From: Cylindrotheca closterium
Taxonomy: Eukaryota > Bacillariophyta > Bacillariophyceae > Bacillariales > Bacillariaceae
Length of the DNA stretch: 64,000 bases
Assembly: GCA_933822405.4 (NCBI GenBank)
Contig: CAKOGP040000557.1
Span: 124,955-188,954, forward strand
Direction: 5' to 3'
Translations under genes and position numbers: made by a program
Notes under the pieces: generated by a model
What the model was told of the DNA's origin: nothing
The model's input: only the letters and a program-made list of their open reading frames with translations
Database searches by the model: none
Shown here: one piece after another, positions 20,243 to 32,584 of the stretch
Position numbering within the stretch: the first letter of the stretch is position 1
Layout: every line of letters begins with the position of its first letter

Positions 20243-21436
20243 ATGGTATTTCATAAGCAACGACAGCGATTATCCAAGAAGCTTGCACAGGTTCAAAAGG
20301 CGGGAAAAGAAGCGCTGGGAAAGGCCTCTGCCAAAGCGAATGAGATCACGAAAGACAAGAACAAACGACCAACAACAATCTTCGTTCCTTCCTCCGGTGA
20401 AGGCCACGAGACAACATCGCCATTAGATGGCATGACACAGTCTGCGAATGCCTTCATAACACAGCTGGGCACCAACTTACTGCTGGGAATGGAGGGCATA
20501 AGTCAATATGATTGTCAGACAGAATCGTATTCAAGGGACGAATCCACGGGAACCACCACTACAAAAATAGTCACACGGTTAAAATCCACAGGAGAGACCG
20601 TCGCGTCACACACACAAGTCCAAGAGACAGATGGTTCCATGATGGTGGTGACAAAGCAGTCCCTCAATGAAACATCAAAGGGGCCACTTGGGGCAGGAAT
20701 AATATCACAACACGACAATAGCTCCCGCCCACCGGAACTTCCCAAAGAGGGCATCGTAGAGTACACCATGTACTGGGATGTCAAGGATACGTCCAAGCAC
20801 CGGGTGGTTTGCAAGGTGGAATCGGGCCCGGAAGCAGGAAAAATTATCGAGTATAACGTCATGACAAGAGATGGACCAGCTGGAAAACAACAGTTCTATA
20901 AAGAAGTTCGAGTCACCCGGCATTCTTCACGCAGAGGCTATTTTCTTGGTTCACTGAGCTTTGTGGTGTTAGCCATTGTCATATTTGCCGCGATGACGAC
21001 AGCTAGAGTGACAGTGCTGGACTGCTTGTGCATGCCGACGCCTCCCAATTGGAGCTTCTCCTCCACGAAGAATGAAAACTCTCAATGGGAGGCACCTTGG
21101 TGGGCTCCTCTGTCATACAAAACCAAAACGTTTCGAATCCTTTGTACGACGCCCAGTGATCATCCTCAACATGCCATTGCACGATTCGCCCTGTCCTGGA
21201 ACTCGCAAGGACGCCAACAAAAACTTGGCATTTTTCGCCTGACAGACCACTATGATCGTCATGACGGGACATATACGAAGACAACCTCTCAGGCAGTCCA
21301 CAAAAAGACTGGAGCATTGGATTCGGTGGTGGTAAGGACGGCAGAGGTGGAAATATTCCCATCAAAGAAAAAGAATAAGAAGGTCGAGTCCAAAACGATA
21401 CTAACAATCTGGCGAGCAGCAGGACGAAACCAATGA
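20243..21436 (+). CDS. Uncharacterised single-pass membrane protein
   Basis: A 397-aa single-exon protein with no family I recognise. The N-terminal ~60 residues are basic (KQRQRLSKKLAQVQKAGKEA), then comes a Thr/Ser-rich region. One hydrophobic helix (SLSFVVLAIVIFAAMTTA, about residues 235-253) divides the chain. A Trp-rich patch (EAPWWAPLSYK) and a basic tail (PSKKKNKKVESK) follow. No N-terminal signal peptide is visible from this start. The ATG at 20243 is preferred over upstream in-frame ATGs at 20012 and 20165 because of the divergent neighbour's promoter. Topology and function are unknown. Confidence 0.6.
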   Translation: MVFHKQRQRLSKKLAQVQKAGKEALGKASAKANEITKDKNKRPTTIFVPSSGEGHETTSPLDGMTQSANAFITQLGTNLLLGMEGISQYDCQTESYSRDESTGTTTTKIVTRLKSTGETVASHTQVQETDGSMMVVTKQSLNETSKGPLGAGIISQHDNSSRPPELPKEGIVEYTMYWDVKDTSKHRVVCKVESGPEAGKIIEYNVMTRDGPAGKQQFYKEVRVTRHSSRRGYFLGSLSFVVLAIVIFAAMTTARVTVLDCLCMPTPPNWSFSSTKNENSQWEAPWWAPLSYKTKTFRILCTTPSDHPQHAIARFALSWNSQGRQQKLGIFRLTDHYDRHDGTYTKTTSQAVHKKTGALDSVVVRTAEVEIFPSKKKNKKVESKTILTIWRAAGRNQ

Positions 21437-21914
21437 ATTGGGCAAATGGTTCAGAGCCAAGACACGCTGGTTAGCACCATATCTCTTCATTGCTTGTTGA
21501 ACTGCATTTATTGACACATATGCGGTATAATATGAGAGCAGAATGACGATGCTCTAAACTATACTAGATGAGGATATGATTCTTGAGGCTTGTTGTTGAT
21601 CATACATACCAAATAACAATGCAAGACACACATGAAGCGCGCTCTCAGAGTACGAAGCTGCGCAAGATCAATCGATGAGCTACCGGTATCACTATGTTAT
21701 AACATGCTATGTTGTTTACCGGTACGGTATTTGTGCACACATGCTGCATATTATTGTCTTTCTCACGCGACCAAGAAAACCAGAAATGGTCGCTAACACA
21801 AAACCGAAACCGGATGAAATGGTACGCATCAGGTGCAGTTTTTTGTGGCTGCGGTGACCACTCTTCCTTTACCTTCTTCTCTCAGTCGCAATTCAACAAA
21901 CTCTGCCGAAAGGA
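21437..21914. other. Intergenic region with ACCGGTA motifs
   Basis: 478 bp with no credible gene. It contains TACCGGTATC (~21680) and TTACCGGTACGGTA (~21718), members of the palindromic family seen elsewhere in the window. Confidence 0.4.
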
Positions 21915-22343
21915 ATGAAGAGTGAGGGGTGCAGTACTATATCACGTCAGGTTTTATCTGATCAAAAACCTCGAGTTGTAGACGCTTCTTCTAGCGATGA
22001 CTGGAAGCAAGCGATCGTGGAAATAGATGCAACGATTTCCCACTTGACCGACCACGTGACATCTCACTTGGCTAAAGAATTCAATGCTCGCAAAGGAGAA
22101 TGCAATAAAGCAAGCAAAACCATCCAAAGAAAGCTTTCTCAACAGAGCAAACAGATCTCCCTTTTGAAATTGGGTTATCAACAGCAAATACATACACATT
22201 CATATAGTAGATTGGACCTACTGGAGAGCAACGTCACAATACTCAATCATATTCTGCTGTATACAATACATCCTCATACAGTACGATGCATCAGAAAGAC
22301 TTGGGGAACTTCAAGGAGAGCCCTGTTGACGCGCTGTTTTTAG
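21915..22343 (+). CDS. Hypothetical small protein, helical
   Basis: A possible 142-aa protein with no recognised family. Residues ~28-85 (DDWKQAIVEIDATISHL, later KASKTIQRKLSQQSKQISLLK) have the heptad spacing of an amphipathic or coiled-coil helix, which argues for real coding. The C-terminal third looks less protein-like and may instead be an intron or UTR, so the true end could differ. The start is uncertain. No homology was recognised; treat it as tentative. Confidence 0.3.
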   Translation: MKSEGCSTISRQVLSDQKPRVVDASSSDDWKQAIVEIDATISHLTDHVTSHLAKEFNARKGECNKASKTIQRKLSQQSKQISLLKLGYQQQIHTHSYSRLDLLESNVTILNHILLYTIHPHTVRCIRKTWGTSRRALLTRCF

Positions 22344-22566
22344 ATGATTAGATAGCTGTTTTATATCAACCTATACTGTACTACTCTTGTCACCGTCGAA
22401 CGATTAATCCGAATGCCTTTGTTTCGCGCCAGGAATATGTACTGAGTTTTGTGTAAACATTTCAGTAAGTAGCCTTCTACGAGTATTGAATCCATCCAAA
22501 AAACATGGGTCAACCCGGTGTCATTTTTACAGCTCGATCATCATTCTTCGTTCCTGTACGGTAGCA

Positions 22567-22620
22567 AACCAACCCAACCCAACCCAACCCAACACAACCC
22601 AACCCAACCCAACCCAACAC
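22567..22620 (+). repeat. (AACCC)n pentanucleotide repeat just upstream of Pol alpha
   Basis: About 54 bp of AACCC units interrupted twice by AACAC, ending 9 bp before the Pol alpha ATG and therefore probably in its 5' UTR or core promoter. The complementary strand reads GGGTTGGGTTGGG, a pattern able to form a G-quadruplex. The unit differs from the six-base AACCCT telomere repeat. Confidence 0.9.
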
Positions 22621-22629
22621 AAATAGACC

Positions 22630-25600
22630 ATGGCGAAATCCAAGGCCGAACGCAAGGCCGCAATGGACCGATTCCGCTCGGCAAAGCGCAAACGAGAAAT
22701 GGGAGAAGACGATGACATTTTTGAAGCCAACATGAAGGAAGAGGACGACGTTTACGACGTGGTCGACGAAGAGGAATACGCGAATTTGGTCAACTCGCGT
22801 CGGCAACGAGAAGACTTTGTAGTCGATGACGGTAAGTGAAACAGGAATAATTGTCATGCATGCAGCATTGTGATTCATCCTATCATTTCTTTCTCACGCA
22901 TCCATTTCGCTTTAACCGCAAAGACGGACTTGGTTATTACGATGATGGGGAAGAACGATTGGGCGACGAAGAGCACGGCAACCAACGTGTCAAGAAGCGC
23001 AACGGAAGTGCCGCTTTGACCACTGCCGCTCTCAAGAAAGCACGAAAGCAACGAGCTGCTCTCGAAGCGAATGCCGCAGCGGCAGCCGCCCAGGTGCAAG
23101 AAATTACCTCGACCAACAGATCCATGTGGGACTTTGTGCAACAAGGAACTTCGGCGGGACGCAAATCTTCTTCGGCCAAGCGTAGCAGTGCTTCACGATC
23201 GGCGTCTTCCAATTTGGATGCCATGTTGGGAGAATTGGATGACTTGACCCCGACTCGAGTCAGCTCGTCTTCGGTTCGTGGAAGCAACCGTCCAGCCCAA
23301 CGTCGTCAGTTCCGGACTTCCAATGCTGCGGCGAGACGCTGCGGCGTTCGCACTTCTGTGTCCCGCAGTCGGGCTCCTGTCCGATCTCATCATCATCGAG
23401 CTAGAGACGAACCAATGCAGGATCATGCAACAAATGAAGACGATGAAGACGATGAACCAATTGACTCTGGATTTGGAGACGACTTTGGCAATGACGATGA
23501 CGACGATCACATGATGGAACCAGATGAGAATGGGTCCTCTCCTACCATCAAGCAAGAGACATCTCCTGATAACAACAACCGAACCAGCGAAACCAACGAT
23601 AGTGCCACTGGTGACAGCTCCAATTCCAAGACTCCTCTAGACGACGGGCAGCTTTCCAGTGCCGAACCAGTGACTCCTGAGGAGGCAAATCAACCTACAC
23701 CTTCTATTCGTAAGCGTTTGGCTCCTCGACGATTGCTTCAGAACCGATCCGCTGCCGCTAAAAAAGCAGCCGAGTCCAAGAAAGCGTCCATGGATCCCAC
23801 CACTAATCAGCAGACGAATAACAAGCATTCCACCACTTCAGCTCCTGCGATTGATTTTTCTTCGAGTTCCTTTGCACAGGCTCAAGAAATTGCAGCCGAA
23901 TCCGCCAATACCGTTTCTCCTGCCTCCAAGGATTTGGATTCTTATATTGTTCAAAAAGAGGACGAACGCTATTTGGATATTTTTTGGATGGATGCCAAGG
24001 AAGTCCGGGGGGACATTCACTTGTACGGAAAGGTGGCATCCAAACAAGAGGACCAAAGCAAATCACAGGAATTTGTTAGTTGCTGTGTTGTGGTTAAGGG
24101 CAATTTGCGCAACTTGTTTGTCTTGCCGCGCAAGAATGCAGAGGGAGATTATGTTGGCATGGAACACGTCCACGGGGAAATGAAGAATATCTTGCAGCCT
24201 TCCTGCATCCCCAAGATTGCAGGAGCTACTTGGGGTGGCAAGATGGTGGAACGCGAATATGCCTTTGAAGATCCCGATGTTCCGAGAGAAAAGACCAAAT
24301 ATCTCAAGGTGGTATACGATGCCAAGCATCCGTCGCCTCAAGAAGATATCTGTCACAATGGAGGAGAATATGTCCACAAGATTTTGAATGCCAAGGCCAC
24401 CATTTTGGAAACCTTTATCCTCAAGCGCCATCTGATGGGTCCGTGTTGGATTCGCATTCAAGATCCGCAACCCAACCGTATTGGTCAAATTTCATGGTGT
24501 GGCTTGGAAGTCGAAGTGGATTCCCCCAAGAAACTCAAGCGATTGGACATGGTGGTGCCACCTGGAACTCCTCCTCGTCCTTCCCCAACAGTTGTTGCTG
24601 TGACTTTGAAGCTCAAGACTATTGTCAACCAGTCAACTCACAAGAACGAAATCGTCTCAGTCAGCGCCGTCTGCCACAAGAAGGTCTTTTTGGATTCTGC
24701 CACGGATCAATCGTCGGGACACATGACGCAAGTGTCCTTGATTCGTCCCATTCATTTGGAGGATCAAGATACTTCGACTATGGCACAATTCCCTAGAGAT
24801 ATGGATCAAGAGATTGCCGCCAAGATGCCACAACTCAAACAAATGGCGAACGAACGCATGTTGTTGAGTTACCTCACTACGCAATTGGGTAATTGGGATC
24901 CCGATGTCATTGTGGGTCATAATGCTTGGGGGCACGACATTCAAGTCTTGCTGTCGCGATGTGTGGAACTCAAGATCAAACAATGGTCCAAGTTTGGTCG
25001 TCATAAAAAGATTGAGTTGCCCAACCGATCTCATTTCAACTCGGGCAAGGAATGGGCCTTTCGCGATGCACTCTCGGGACGTTTGTTGTGCGATACCTAT
25101 TTGGGTGCCAAGGAGCACTTGCGTGAAACAACCTACTCGCTCAAGAACTTGGCCGAAACTCAGCTCAAGACTACTCGGCAGGAAATCGAGCCTATGGATA
25201 CTCCACAATACTTTCGAACGAGCAAGACTATTGTTGGTTTGGCATTGCATACCTTGAACGATGCTCAATTGGTTCAAAAGCTCATGTTCAAGTTGCAGCT
25301 CCTTCCATTGACCAAGCAACTCACCAACATTGCCGGAAACATCTGGTCGAGTACAATGAGGAGTAATCGAGCTGAGAGGACAGAGTACTTGCTACTACAT
25401 GAATTTCACCGACTCAAGTTCTTGGTGCCGGAGAAGTACCGTAACAAGAGAGAAGAGGGTGGTGGAAAAGCCAAGTATTCTGGAGGTCTCGTGTTGGAGC
25501 CAAAGAAGGGTCTCTACGATACCTATATTCTATTGTTGGATTTCAACAGTTTGTATCCTTCGTTGATCCAAGAGTACAATCTGTGCTTTACAACTGTCAA

Positions 25601-27535
25601 TGATTGGGCGCGCTTCCATCGACAGCAAATGATGAAGCATAAGGAACCAGGGGACGCCAATGGCGAAGACAATCTTCCTCCTTTGCCCGAAGAAACCAAC
25701 CAACGTGGCGTTTTGCCCAAGGTCATTAAAAGTCTGGTCGAACGTCGTCGTCAAGTCAAGCGATTGATGAAGTCTGAATCTAACCCTGACAGGCACGAAG
25801 AGGTATGTTGCTAGAAGTGACCTGTTGCGACTTGACACTGCGTTTTGCCTGTTTCTCACGCGTGGCAACTTTTTCACAGCTTGACATCAAACAGAAAGCT
25901 TTCAAGTTGACTGCCAACTCAATGTATGGTTGTCTTGGTTTCTCGCATTCTCGTTTCTATGCACAACCAATTGCTGCCATGGTAACTTCCATGGGACGTC
26001 AAACTCTTCAGAGAACAGTCGACATTGCGCAAACAACTGTGGGGCTGGAAGTGGTATATGGTGATACCGATAGTATCATGATCAACACCCGAATCAGTGA
26101 TGCCAACGGACTCGGTACCGTCATGAAGCTTGGAGAGCAGGTAAAGAAGGAAGTGAACAAGCTGTACAAGACTCTGGAATTGGAGATTGATGGTGTCTTC
26201 AAGACCATGTTGCTTCTGAAGAAGAAAAAGTACGCAGCTATCACTGCCGAGTTGAAGAAAAACGGCGAGATCAGTTACGGGCGAGAGGAAAAGGGTCTCG
26301 ATTTGGTTCGGCGTGATTGGTGTGTCCAATCGAAGGACACTGGACGATACATTCTCGATCAAATTCTCAATACTGCCCAAGAGAAGGAAGTTTCTGTTGA
26401 GCGAATTCTAACACACCTCGAAGAACTCGCCCAAAAGATGAGGGATGGGCAGCTACCATTGGAGAAATATACCATTACAAAGGGGCTGAGCAAGCACCCC
26501 AGCGACTACCCGGATGGAAAGGCTCTTCCACATGTCCATGTCGCCAAGATGATGATCAAGAACAATAGAAGACTCACAGTTGGAGATCACATTCCTTACA
26601 TTATTACAGAACCACTCGAAAATACTGACGAGAAAGAGAAGTCAAAGTCGGCAACTGAGCGGGCCCGCCATCCCGATGAAATTGCAAGAAGTAATGGTGC
26701 TTTGAAGCCAGACATTGAGTGGTACCTCACACAACAAATTCTACCACCTGTTGGACGTCTTTGCGAACCAATCGAAGGCCTTTCGCAGGGACTGATTGCA
26801 CAACGGCTTGGTCTTGATTCTGCAAAATATCAGCAGCGAAGCGTCTTCGGAGGCGATGATCTCGACGATGATCAGCTAGTTAACTACGTTCCAGAGTCAT
26901 TCAAGAGTGACGAGGAACGTTTCCAGAGTGTTCGAAAGTTGACAATCCCATGCTTATCTTGTGGAACAGATAGTGAATTCAAGGGCGTCTTGTATGTCCA
27001 TAAGACTGATCAAGGGACGGGGACGATTGCCAGCGGTTTCCAGTGCAGTGACCCCGCCTGCCAAAACCCAAGATATTGGGGCAGCGCGACTCCATTTGAG
27101 TGCATGTCGCGCATCATGAATGCTATGACGATGCTGAAACGAGACGTGCTTCAAGACTACTACAAGGGTGAGCTGAGATGTGACGATCCTCTCTGTGGTT
27201 TGGTGACTCGCCAAGTTTCCGTCTGCGGTGGTGTCTGTCTCAATCGAGGATGTATTGGTCGTATGAACCCATTAGTTGATGAACGATCGGTGCAAAACCA
27301 ACTCAAGTATTTGGAATGCATTTTCGATACCGACCATACCTGCCGACAGCTTGAAACCAAGGGGACTTTTGGCAACAAGCAAGAGTTGGATAAATACATC
27401 TCCAAACAAGACCGTATCATGACAAACGAACTTCATCACATTGCGAAGGAAAACGTCGATGAATGTGCTTACAACTGGATTGCACCTTCATTCTGGCAAT
27501 CAATGTTTGGGCCTATTGCTGCAAAGAAACAGTAA
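22630..27535 (+). CDS. POLA1: DNA polymerase alpha catalytic subunit
   Basis: Exons 22630-22831, 22924-25802 and 25880-27535 (introns 92 and 77 nt) join in frame to 1,578 aa. This is the catalytic subunit of the Pol alpha-primase complex, which extends RNA primers at replication origins and on the lagging strand. The N-terminus has the Pol alpha signature [16 protein letters not shown] and [14 protein letters not shown], the latter spanning intron 1. The exonuclease-like domain is in the middle. Polymerase motifs are [14 protein letters not shown] (~939), [13 protein letters not shown] (~1035, just after intron 2) and VYGDTDSIM (~1087). The C-terminal zinc-binding cysteines are present: CLSC ... 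CSDPAC, then CDDPLC ... CGGVC, where the subunit contacts its B subunit. The length is in the normal family range. Confidence 0.95.
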
Positions 27536-27664
27536 CGTAAATTTTATTCTAGTTGCACAGTTATTGAGAAGGTCTTCTCTTAATCGGCAGAAAGGCTTAG
27601 TGTAACGGATTATCTCCTTGTTCCTAACAGTTAATTGTCACTGTCATAGCTTCAAGGCAGTCAC

Positions 27665-30386
27665 TTAAGACCCGAGGACTCTGTCAACAACAGACAGTCT
27701 TTCAATAGCCCGGGCGATACTTCTTTCTGTTATTTGGGCCACAATATCCTTGAGACGGGCACTTTCATTCTCATCAAGATTGTCGATTGCTGCTGTTAGT
27801 TCTTTTTCAATGCCGCTGGTCTCTGAGTTAGCCCCTCTCACAAGGGATAGAGTGTTGGAAACAGCCTCAATGACCGAGTTCACCACTTCTGGGCTGAGCG
27901 CATCAGTTTCACCGATTGCCCCTGACCGAAGTGCCGCAATGACAAGTTCACCTGTCTTCGCACTGAAGACACTTTCTCCTTTGACGAAAGCACCAACGTC
28001 TGGTCCAAAGAACTCGGTGGCGGCATCTGAAAGACCCAGTGCAAAAATCTCATCTGCTTGGGTCAGCTTGGGAGCCACAGCATCTGTCAACTCCTTAATT
28101 GTCAATACTGACAAGGATGGATCACGGAGTCCTGCAGATCCAGGGAGAAGGAACGGGAATCGAATCTCGTCCAACTTTGGAGCTGATGGAAAAATGTCGC
28201 CTAGGAATGGAAGAGCCGGTGGTCTGGGGGGAGTCAATGCAACCACAGCGTCGCTGATTGCCTTGCGGAAGATTTGTCGACTAAGAATGTCAACAATCGA
28301 ATCCACTTCCGGTTCCAACAAATTTCGGAGACTTTCCGAGTCGTCAGACAAAACAAACTTGAGACCTTCCTTGAATCCAAGCCCGTTTTCTGGTACTGCA
28401 TCTAAATCGACAAAGGCTGCGCCATCTCTGGTGGCGACAGCTCCAGCAGCATTGTTCAACAACGCTAACAATCGAGTAAGCTTGAGGCCACTGTCACCTT
28501 CCTCTCCGCTGTACAGAACTTCTTGCAAAGCACTTTGAATCTCCGGGCGATCTTCCCTTAACAGCTTTCGTGCAATGAACGGGTACGATTCCAAAATAAT
28601 ACCATAGTTGGGGTTTCCAGTCAATGCAATTCCTTCTAGCGTGACAATGGCCCTTCCAAGAATGGCAAAGTACGGGGGAATCGAGAAAGGAATATCGTTC
28701 AAGACAGTCAAGGCATCCTGTGTCATGGCCTGGAATCCACCTACTGTTGATTGCATGTCACTGTCTTCCATTCCGTACAACTTTTTCAATTCTTCCTCAT
28801 ACTTTTTGGCACCACCTCCCTTAACATAAGGGCTCAAGGCCTTATCCATCAGCGGGATGATGGCAGCACGATTCGAATCTTCGGGCAAGATTTTAAGCTT
28901 GATAAAGTCATCCACCAGACTGGCGTAATCTTTGTTGGCCAAGTGAATGACAGCACTAATCATGTTGTCACGGTCCACATCGTTAATGGACGCCATCAAA
29001 CCACAGTCAATCAATGCCAATTCATATCCTTCTTCCGTGGGCTCATTCAATAGCAATAGGTTTCCTGGATGCGGATCTCCATGGAAGACTAAACCAACAA
29101 ATTGGAGATAGTAATTGGTAAAATATCCAACATGGGAACACAGTCAAGAAATGACGAATCCAAAACTTACATCCAACCTCCAATAATTGCGTCAAAAATG
29201 CTTCTTGAGCAAAGGGCGTTACTCTAGCAATGTCTTCAGTTGTAGCATCACTAAGCTTCTTGCCATCCATCCATTCCGACACGAGCAATCTACGGGTACA
29301 TAGCTCGTGGTATACTTTAGGAACGGTCACGCCCTTGATGTTCTTTTCCCGCATCATATCTCTCAAAGTTTGTTGATTGCGAGCCTCATTGCTGAAATCG
29401 AGTTCCGTGTAGAAACCGATTGCCCATTCATTCAACAAAGCGACATAATTGGTGCGTTGTTGAGGGGCAAATCGGTCGACGAGTCCTTGAAAGACTTCCG
29501 CCGCACGTCGCAGCACGTACAAATCCTTTGAGACGGTACCCAAGACTGAGGGCCGTTGGACCTTGACGGCAACCTTGGTATTCTTTCCATCATTGAGTGT
29601 GGCGAGGTAGACTTGTGCTAAGGAAGCAGCCGCAACGGGTTCTTCGGAAATGGAAGTAAAGAATTGACCGAGTGGACCACCAAGTTCCTTTTCAATTTGT
29701 TGGACAGCAATTTCCGTGTCGAAGGGTACGACTGAATCTTGCAGTTTGGTCAATTCATCCAACGTGGGCTGGGGCAACACATCTGGTCGAACCGACATCA
29801 TCTGTCCGGCCTTGATAAAGGTAGGACCCAAATCCTGCAAATCAACTCTGGCCTGTCGACTCAACGCTGGAATTTCCTTATCCGTAATCTTTCCATCTCG
29901 AATAAACAAGGTAGTCATCTTGGTAAGGAAGGGCACAGCTTTACCCACAAAGTAACCCCATCTTTGATTCAAGGCTCCCCGTTCCTTGCTCCAATATTGT
30001 TCAATTAAATCTTTGTCGTAAACAATCGGCAAACCCTCTTCGTCCAATTCTTGTTGCGTCTTGTCCAGCGCCACGTAGGACTTTTCCACGTCGGGGGCAT
30101 CCAAGGGCTTCATGGAGACAGCTGCATTGACAGCAGCCGTAGCAACAGCAGCAGCACTGGCCATTCCAGAACTGGCCATGCGGTCTCCAAAGGACATTTC
30201 CTTATTTTCGTCATCGTCAGCTTCTGCCTTTTTGGTATCAACGTCTTCCAAGGTCGATGCCCAGAGAGGTTGTGGAATATTGGCAGTTGCTGAAGTGGTG
30301 CGAGAAAGGAGGGCTGCATTTGGGTTGCCTATAAAGGCAACAGCTGACCCGGCCGTTGAGAGACCAATGAGAATTCTTGTCTTCAT
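27665..30386 (-). CDS. Plastid ABC1/UbiB-family atypical kinase (ABC1K)
   Basis: Exons 30386-29171 and 29088-27665 (intron 82 nt) join in frame to 879 aa. ABC1/ADCK proteins are atypical kinases or ATPases that control prenylquinone metabolism in mitochondria and plastoglobules. The start MKTRILIGLSTAGSAVAF is a signal peptide with an AVAF cleavage-site phenylalanine, the diatom plastid targeting pattern; an upstream in-frame ATG at 30407 would bury it. Family motifs are KAGQ in FIKAGQMMSVRPD (~190), the Ala-rich loop AAASLAQVY, AVKVQRP (~272), ELDFSNEARN, HGDPHPGN (~407, just after the intron) and IDCG. The C-terminal ~350 residues are a long helical extension. A plastoglobule or thylakoid quinone-related role is inferred from the targeting. 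Confidence 0.88.
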
Positions 30387-30941
30387 GTTTGTTTGTCGTT
30401 GTTTCACTTTTTGTGTTCGTAGTGTCGTTTTTTGTGGAAGAATAAGGAAGGGTTGTGGTTTGGAAACGATGATTCAATACGACTTCAGTTCGGATTGGTG
30501 TCAATGAGGTGGCTTTGATCGTAAACACGAATAATACTGTAGATAATATGAGGTTCGAGTTGTCGCCGTCAAAAGAAACGATGGTGGCAGCAGCTTGGAT
30601 GAGCTGGTTTCGAATTGTGAACAATCGTCGACATGACACGTCATGTTTGAGAAATTAGAACGACTCACTGGACCTCTTGGAGAACAATCAAATTAATCGA
30701 CCTCTTTCTCAGTCCGCGGCGAGTCTGGCTGTGTCGTAGCACATAACAAAAACTATAACGTCGATATGGCTGGCTCGGATAAGCGAATTTAATTGGATTG
30801 TTCCGAATTTTATTTGGTTTCCATTTACTCTGGTTCGTGGCAGAGTTTGCGTACAAGGTACCGGTACTGTAACGTATTTTCAGTTCTTCGACGATTTCTT
30901 GAATTGGAAGAAGCTCCACCTTACAGTACATAACCGAAGTC
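30387..30941. promoter_or_regulatory. Divergent promoter region with GGTACCGGTAC palindrome
   Basis: 555 bp between divergent starts of the ABC1K and GFA-domain genes. It includes GGTACCGGTACTGTA at about 30858, some 80 bp before the GFA-domain ATG. No coding sequence was supported. Confidence 0.4.
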
Positions 30942-32174
30942 ATGGTGGCTGATTCGTCCTCGTCTCCGTCCATTCCATTCTGGGGGTCCTCCATGGCAAC
31001 CGCAATGAAATCTTCAATTCAAAATTCTAGCAGTACTGGCGGTGGTGCTTCAACCGATCGTGTTTTGGGAGCAGCAGCTTCCTTGGGTCTTTGCCTTGCC
31101 ATTTTGCGAGTCGTGGGATTCTCGTATACTGCTTCCAGACATTTGGAAAATGGAGAATCCAAAGACAAGCCTAGCAGTCCAAGCAAGAGCTCAAGTGCGA
31201 CGATTAGTCACTTTCTCCTCAGTTATGTGAGACACTTTCTCAAGAAGATGTTACTCGAAGATGATGTCGATTCGTTTGATGACAATTTTGATGATAATCT
31301 GCACCCAAACCGATCTTCCTCAATCACACATGCCGGAAGTTGTCACTGCGGTTGCGTGGTATTTGAGGTCGTTGCTCCTCGTCGTCTACAAGCACGAGAT
31401 GGTGTTGGAAAGATTCAATACCGTCACACCAAGGCAAAGACTTCTGATTTCCAAGTCTTCAAAGGTCAAAAGTATCTCAAAACGTATTACATACGGTCAG
31501 ATAGCTCTTATGATCGTGATCGAGGAGCGCACGCCTTCTGCCAGCAATGTGGAGTTCACATTCTTTACGCACCATGGAAGAATTCACCTCACATTTTCAT
31601 CAATGTCAACTGTCTCGGTCAAGGTGTTCGCAAGGTGAAATCAAGGGAAGAAATTGACTCCATTATCGATGCTGTTCCGGCGGACATGGATAACCAGTCC
31701 ACAGTATCCACAGTCTCGGGAGATTCAAGGTGGAATCTGTTTTTGCAACATCACGATTCCAGTAATTCTACCCTACATGATGATGTGTCCATCTCGGACT
31801 ATTCTTATACTCGCAAACCCCACCAAGTTTCGATTTCTCAAAGTCTTACCGCTCAAACCGAAATGTCTAGTGCATCTTCGATGACGCGGATAGGAAGCGA
31901 CGATTCGACAGTACGGTCCTACAAGTCCGCCAAGACCACTGGCTCCATCTCCCTCCAGCCATTGCACGTACCTATCAGTACCCAACATGTCAGTCCAGCC
32001 GAACAGAACCTGTCACCGGCAATGAGAGATCAAATGAAAAAGTACATGAGTAGGCATCTGGGTGGTGAGAAGAAGACTGGTGGGGACCGAGCTAAGACTA
32101 TTCAAACCATGAAGAAGCAAACGATTCATTCCGTTTCAAGGGCCGCAGTCGGAGAACACAACAAGTATATTTAG
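30942..32174 (+). CDS. GFA/CENP-V-like zinc-domain protein
   Basis: A 410-aa single-exon protein. Residues ~125-225 match the GFA/CENP-V fold: HAGSCHCGCVVFEV, then FQVFKGQKYLKTYYIRS, then AFCQQCGVHILYAPW. GFA proteins include glutathione-formaldehyde enzymes, and CENP-V binds microtubules and centromeric chromatin in animals. The middle zinc-binding segment, normally of the form CxCSxC, is replaced by DGVGKIQYRHTKAKT with no cysteine. An N-terminal segment near residues 45-60 is mildly hydrophobic. The C-terminal half is Ser/Thr-rich, probably disordered and phosphorylated. Enzyme activity is doubtful given the missing ligands. Confidence 0.7.
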   Translation: MVADSSSSPSIPFWGSSMATAMKSSIQNSSSTGGGASTDRVLGAAASLGLCLAILRVVGFSYTASRHLENGESKDKPSSPSKSSSATISHFLLSYVRHFLKKMLLEDDVDSFDDNFDDNLHPNRSSSITHAGSCHCGCVVFEVVAPRRLQARDGVGKIQYRHTKAKTSDFQVFKGQKYLKTYYIRSDSSYDRDRGAHAFCQQCGVHILYAPWKNSPHIFINVNCLGQGVRKVKSREEIDSIIDAVPADMDNQSTVSTVSGDSRWNLFLQHHDSSNSTLHDDVSISDYSYTRKPHQVSISQSLTAQTEMSSASSMTRIGSDDSTVRSYKSAKTTGSISLQPLHVPISTQHVSPAEQNLSPAMRDQMKKYMSRHLGGEKKTGGDRAKTIQTMKKQTIHSVSRAAVGEHNKYI

Positions 32175-32584
32175 GAGGGAAGGCAACCAAATTGCTAGCT
32201 ATTTTTATCCAAGCCAACCAACTGGTGTGCGGAGATAGGAAGCGACGCAACAGCCCCCAACCGACGCAACTAGCGCACTTACGAGAGCCAAGACATTTTC
32301 GGGGAATCGTGGCTCGTGAATAAAACAACATGGTACCGTTGCCGACGCAGCTATGAGCGCGTGTGTAGCCAACCTATAAGTGTATGTGTTATACAGATGA
32401 AATGGAATGTAATACCATTATCACAGAAATAATACCATTGCTATTATAAATCAATTCAATCTTTATATTAGTCCTATGCTTTATTAGTGTTTGGAATTGC
32501 GCTGTGTATTTTTGTTCTCGTATTGCTTTCTGGTTGCTCTCCACGAGCTAGCTAGCTTGTTGCATGCCAACATCGGTAAGCTCA
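32175..32584. other. Convergent intergenic region
   Basis: 410 bp between convergent genes, AT-rich in its second half. It presumably contains both 3' UTRs. No gene or repeat is seen. Confidence 0.4.

Noticed and set aside
22567..22620. AACCC tract as an interstitial telomere repeat
   Set aside because: The unit is five bases, not the six-base AACCCT type, and it sits directly at a gene start with no other telomeric context.
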